The position numbers and the translations under genes were made by a program. Below are positions 7,374 to 10,054 of a stretch of DNA of 10,054 bases, piece by piece. Every line of letters begins with the position of its first letter. Positions within the stretch are counted from its first letter, which is position 1. The DNA lies in NCBI GenBank assembly GCA_964461715.1, contig CAYWVR010000062.1, positions 1 through 10,054 on the forward strand. The letters are read 5' to 3'. The DNA comes from CAYWVR01 sp964461715 (GTDB taxonomy: Bacteria; Planctomycetota; Phycisphaerae; FEN-1346). The notes below the pieces were generated by a model. The model saw only the letters and a list, made by a program, of their open reading frames with translations, made no database searches and was not told the DNA's origin.

Positions 7374-7520
7374 AACGACGAAACCCGAAATCCGAATGCC
7401 GAGTCCGCATGGAAACAGCCCATGACGAAGCCCGAAGCAGCGGCCCGCGCGGCGGAAGCCGGAGGGCGATCCTTGCCGTTTGCCGTATCCTCCGTCCTTC
7501 GGATTTCGGGCCTCGCCGTT
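7374..7520. repeat. Roughly 150-bp element with inverted terminal repeats in the divergent gap
   Basis: The word cccgaaatccgaa at 7384-7396 returns as its perfect reverse complement at 7498-7510. Extending outward, the arms 7374-7396 and 7498-7520 match at 20 of 23 positions, and all differences are transitions. The interior has further short words (catgg/ccatg at 7408-7424, cgaagcccgaagc, gccgtttgccgt). The CCGAAATCCGAA style is less GC-rich than the flanking genes and recalls dispersed non-coding repeats that I associate with planctomycete-like genomes; that recollection is unchecked. I see no transposase and no clear target-site duplication. The rest of the 7277-7604 gap holds only the weak comM promoter candidate, a short hairpin (gttgg/ccaac, 7540-7557) and the ribosome binding site of the next gene. 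Confidence 0.6.
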
Positions 7521-7604
7521 CTTTGCATGAACCGCGACGGTTGGCTTCGCGTCCAACTCCATAGGCACCCTCAGCGCCGCCGCACGACGGCAAGGAGACG
7601 GACC

Positions 7605-8720
7605 ATGAGACTTTCGCGCAATCGACCATGGACGGTTCTGTCGCTCACAATCCTCGCGGCCGGGACCCTCGCGGCCGTCGTCGGGGCCTCGTACATCGAG
7701 GAGGCGGAGGGCGAGAAAACCTCGCGACGCCCGGCCCCCGACGTCGAGCCCGTCCCGCCTGCGAAGGGCAGCCACGTGCCGGAGGTGGCGACGCTCCTGG
7801 AGGACCTGGCGGTCGACGCGCCGCGCACGCACAAGAACATGCTCGTGTTCCCCCTCCGCTTCGGTGGGAAGCAGGCCCCGGGCGACTGGGCCACCATGGA
7901 CCAGGCCGCGGCCGCCGGGCATCTCACGATCACCGAGAAGGACGACGCCGCCGTCCCCGAGGTTCTCATGGAGAACACGGGCGACCGAACCGTGTTCCTG
8001 ATGAGCGGAGAGATCGTCAGGGGCGGAAAGCAGACCCGTATCGTCAAGAAGGATACCGTCATCGAGGCCCGCCAGCGGGTGGCGGTCGCCGTCTTCTGCG
8101 TCGAGCGGAGCCGGTGGGCTGGCGGCAAGGATTTCGAGGGTTCCGCGAACCTCGCCCCGGCCCGCCTGCGGGACCGCATCAACCGCGGGGCCGCCCAAGG
8201 CGAGGTCTGGACCGACGTTCGCAAAGCCGCCCGCTCCATCGGGACCGCCAGCCCGACCGAAAGCCTCGAAGAGGTCCTGAACGCCGACAAGGTCCAGCAG
8301 GAGCACGACGCGGCCCACAAGTCGCTCGGCAAGTTCAGCCCGCCCGAGACCGTCGGGATCGCCGTCGCCGACATGCGGACCGGCCGGGTCGTCGGCCTCG
8401 AGCTCTTCGGCTGCCGCGCGCTGTTCAAACATCTCCAGGCGAAGCTCATCGAGGGCTACACGACCGACCTCGTCGTGATCGGCGCCGGCGAGGCGCCCGC
8501 CGCCAAGGAGCGCGTCTCCACGAAGGACGTCGCCGCCTTCATCCGCCGCGCGCTGGCCGGCACCAGCCGCTACGAGGACACGCCGGGCAGCGGGCGGGGC
8601 CTGGATCTCGAGTCCGGGGCCCTGCGTGGCAAAGGCGTCGCTCTGGGCCGCCACGCGATCCACCTGTCGATCCAGGATGTGCGGCCGGAAGTGACGCCCG
8701 CGAAGCCGGTGGTCGACTGA
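7605..8720 (+). CDS. ARPP-1 (DUF6569) family secreted protein
   Basis: The protein has 371 residues from an ATG with AAGGAG 7 nt upstream. The frame is open further upstream, but that stretch is non-coding repeat DNA. Residues 1-29 form a signal peptide or anchor (basic MRLSRNR, hydrophobic core VLSLTILAAGTLAAVVGA). A low-complexity Glu/Pro linker runs to about 60. The main domain contains ENTGDRTVFLMSGEIVRGGK (123-142), QTRIV (143-147), then FCVERSRW (164-171), a pattern I recognise from the ARPP-1 family (GE...GGKQ.R and CVE..RW). A second conserved block is VGIAVADMRTGRVVGLELFGC (250-270). The name comes from association with ADP-ribosylglycohydrolase and rhodanese-phosphatase genes; the biochemical role is unknown to me, and neither partner is visible here. 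The predicted export is notable. It is a lone plus-strand gene, divergent from comM and convergent with the stress-protein gene. Confidence 0.8.
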   Translation: MRLSRNRPWTVLSLTILAAGTLAAVVGASYIEEAEGEKTSRRPAPDVEPVPPAKGSHVPEVATLLEDLAVDAPRTHKNMLVFPLRFGGKQAPGDWATMDQAAAAGHLTITEKDDAAVPEVLMENTGDRTVFLMSGEIVRGGKQTRIVKKDTVIEARQRVAVAVFCVERSRWAGGKDFEGSANLAPARLRDRINRGAAQGEVWTDVRKAARSIGTASPTESLEEVLNADKVQQEHDAAHKSLGKFSPPETVGIAVADMRTGRVVGLELFGCRALFKHLQAKLIEGYTTDLVVIGAGEAPAAKERVSTKDVAAFIRRALAGTSRYEDTPGSGRGLDLESGALRGKGVALGRHAIHLSIQDVRPEVTPAKPVVD

Positions 8721-8765
8721 CGTTCCGGGTCCCGGGTTCAAGGGACAAGGTGTCGCGCGGCGAGC

Positions 8766-8829
8766 CGTGCGTGGATTGCGGCGGCTTGCCCCCGCCTCCG
8801 CAGCGCCTTGGGCACGGGCGCCACGGACG
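8766..8829. terminator. Nested hairpins between convergent genes, possible bidirectional terminator
   Basis: The 139-nt gap (8721-8859) between the convergent ARPP-1 and stress-protein genes contains outer arms cgtgcgtgg (8766-8774) and ccacggacg (8821-8829), which pair at 8 of 9 positions. Inside is a ggcgg/ccgcc stem (8780-8784 with 8792-8796). A small gtccc/gggac stem lies closer to the ARPP-1 stop (8729-8746). None has a T-run, so termination is inferred from gene orientation rather than from a classic signal. Confidence 0.35.
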
Positions 8830-8859
8830 CGTGCGGTCTGTCGCCACCGATCCCGCTCG

Positions 8860-9726
8860 CTATCGCAAGGCCGGAATTAACAGTGTCGGCACGGGGGCGT
8901 GTCGAGCGACGTTGTGGCTGACGCTGCCGAGGAATATCTCGCGGATGAACCCTCGGCCCTGGTTGCCCATGACGGCCAGCGAGATGTCGCCTTGGCGCGT
9001 GCGGCGGAGAATTTCCTCGAACGGCAGGCCGTAAGGCAGCTCGACCTGGACGTCCTCTGCGCCCTGTGACATGAGCTGCTCTTTCATCCGCTCCAGCCGC
9101 TCGCCGTCGATGGCGTTGAACTCTTCCAGTCGCTCCTTGAGATGGCGGTCGATCTTGGTGCGATCCTGCACGTGCATCAGGACAACCGACTTCACACCAC
9201 CGGCGGTCAGCATCCGGACGGTTTGGAATGCATGCTCGGCGTTTTCCGAGAAGTCGGTAGGGAACAGCACGCGATCCAATGAGGCCGGCGGACCTTCTCG
9301 CTGACCGTCCTTGTCCTGATGGATGCGGGCAACCAGCAGCGGCAGTCGGCAGCTGTGCAGCACCTCCGCAGCGGCGCCGCCCAAGAACACATCGCCGGCC
9401 AGGCTGTGTACCCGGGAGCCGACAACGACCAGGTCGCAGCTCTTGTCCATAGCCAAGCGGTTCACCTCGACGCGAGGGTCGCCGAGAAGCATTTCGGTTT
9501 CGGCCGCGTATCCCTCGGTTTCCAGCCTCAGCCGGCATCGGTCAAGATCGTCCCGGAGAATGTCTTCGACATGGGCACGGACGCCTCGCACCTCGTGGAG
9601 GCGCAGGCAGAAGGCCAGGACGACATGGTCAACGCCCAGGCTGCGCAGGCCGACCTTGCCTTGGAGGAACTTTTCGGACGGCTCGCTGAGATCCGAGACA
9701 ATCAACGCCTTCTTGAATATGCTCAT
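8860..9726 (-). CDS. Tandem-domain universal stress protein (UspA family)
   Basis: The protein has 288 residues and two UspA folds. The ATG at 9726 was chosen because MSIFKKALIVSDLS is the typical first beta strand and GAGG lies just upstream. An in-frame start further up (9834) would only translate the neighbouring permease gene out of frame. Domain 1 is about residues 5-135 and domain 2 about 151-286. Domain 2 keeps the ATP-binding motif G-2x-G-9x-G-S (G254, G257, G267, S268) and D158. Domain 1 keeps D12, but its loop reads GSRV...GG, with valine at 106 where the second glycine should be. One nucleotide-binding and one degenerate domain are therefore predicted. Such cytoplasmic proteins help cells survive starvation and chemical stress. 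It follows the permease gene after 14 nt, so the two are probably one operon. Base composition is lower in GC than the left part of the window. Confidence 0.92.
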   Translation of the reverse strand: MSIFKKALIVSDLSEPSEKFLQGKVGLRSLGVDHVVLAFCLRLHEVRGVRAHVEDILRDDLDRCRLRLETEGYAAETEMLLGDPRVEVNRLAMDKSCDLVVVGSRVHSLAGDVFLGGAAAEVLHSCRLPLLVARIHQDKDGQREGPPASLDRVLFPTDFSENAEHAFQTVRMLTAGGVKSVVLMHVQDRTKIDRHLKERLEEFNAIDGERLERMKEQLMSQGAEDVQVELPYGLPFEEILRRTRQGDISLAVMGNQGRGFIREIFLGSVSHNVARHAPVPTLLIPALR

Positions 9727-9740
9727 GTTCCGCCTCTCTC

Positions 9741-10054
9741 TCAGAATGACAGACGCAGCCCATAGATGTGCGTCAGGGTGTAATAGACGCCGACCATCAC
9801 GAAGATGAGGCCGGTGATCAACCGGAACCACCATTCGATCTTGGTCATCGCGTTAAACGCCTTGCCGACGTACTGGCTAGCGAAAGCAATCACCAGCGCG
9901 AAGGCGATGACCGGAACGGCCGTGCCGATGCCGTAGGCCACCGGCGGCAACACGGTTGAGCCATGTTCCAGCGAAATCACCAGGGCGCTGAGAAACAAGG
10001 CAATCGACGGCGGGCAGAAGGCCAAGGCGAACAGGATGCCCAGCGGCAAAGCCC
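9741..10054 (-). CDS. CcdA/DsbD-like permease, ArsG-type; N-terminal part off the window
   Basis: The last 104 residues are visible; the frame continues past the right edge, so the start is missing. A TTG at 10049 is in frame, but the preceding codon is open and the segment begins inside a membrane helix, so it is not the start. Three hydrophobic helices are seen (about visible residues 1-24, 34-58 and 76-95). The first has the Cys-Pro pair (ALAFCPPS, visible residues 9-16) typical of the CcdA/DsbD/ScsB superfamily, where such cysteines carry electrons across the membrane or help transport. The ending GKAFNAMTKIEWWFRLITGL and IFVMVGVYYTL strongly resembles the ArsG-type permeases annotated for aromatic arsenical efflux, as I recall them. 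A thiol-redox CcdA role is the alternative. The partner stress-protein gene follows directly. No arsR or arsM lies inside the window. Confidence 0.75.
   Translation of the reverse strand, partial: ALPLGILFALAFCPPSIALFLSALVISLEHGSTVLPPVAYGIGTAVPVIAFALVIAFASQYVGKAFNAMTKIEWWFRLITGLIFVMVGVYYTLTHIYGLRLSF

Noticed and set aside
5513..7564. 683-codon plus-strand open frame opposite comM
   Set aside because: It is antisense to a complete conserved gene, Arg-rich, with no domain; GC-driven shadow.
7236..8741. 501-codon minus-strand open frame opposite the ARPP-1 gene
   Set aside because: It is antisense to a gene with signal peptide, ribosome binding site and family motifs; no domain of its own.
9727..9834. 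N-terminal extension of the stress protein to an upstream in-frame start
   Set aside because: The 36 extra residues are an out-of-frame reading of the permease gene; the UspA fold begins at MSIFKKALIVSD.

Overview
The window is very GC-rich coding DNA; a hand count of the line at 3721-3780 gives 45 of 60 G+C. It holds six protein genes, two of them cut by the window edges. Large secreted or membrane-anchored beta-propeller proteins (PQQ-like, FG-GAP/VCBS), an ARPP-1-type secreted protein, a YifB/ComM ATPase and palindromic intergenic repeats built on CCGAAATCCGAA-like words suggest a planctomycete-like bacterium or a related uncultured lineage. That placement is inference; there is no rRNA or other marker gene here.

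Layout. Positions 1-5558 carry three minus-strand genes in the order RMD1/DUF155-like membrane protein (5558-4464), secreted FG-GAP protein (4341-2488) and membrane-anchored PQQ-like double propeller (2478 to beyond position 1). A candidate extended -10 promoter and a strong Shine-Dalgarno sequence precede the first gene. The FG-GAP and PQQ genes are only 9 nt apart and lie in the same frame, separated by a single TAG. The three may form one operon making a cell-envelope assembly, but their joint function is unknown. Upstream, also on the minus strand, is a complete comM/yifB gene (7276-5744). It is followed by a 21-bp inverted repeat.

A 328-nt divergent gap (7277-7604) separates comM from a plus-strand gene for a signal-peptide-bearing ARPP-1 (DUF6569) family protein (7605-8720). 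The gap holds a roughly 150-bp element bounded by imperfect inverted repeats. The ARPP-1 gene converges on a minus-strand pair at the right end: a tandem universal stress protein (9726-8860) and, just upstream, the C-terminal part of a CcdA/DsbD-like permease resembling the ArsG family (10054-9741). The right-hand pair is visibly less GC-rich (34 of 60 in 9841-9900), which hints at a different origin.

No rRNA, tRNA, CRISPR array, transposase or phage gene was seen. The points most worth a second look are the repeat words shared by three non-coding gaps, the inverted-repeat element at 7374-7520, the same-frame FG-GAP/PQQ junction, and the compositional shift at the right end. I did not find a clearly new defence or metabolic system.
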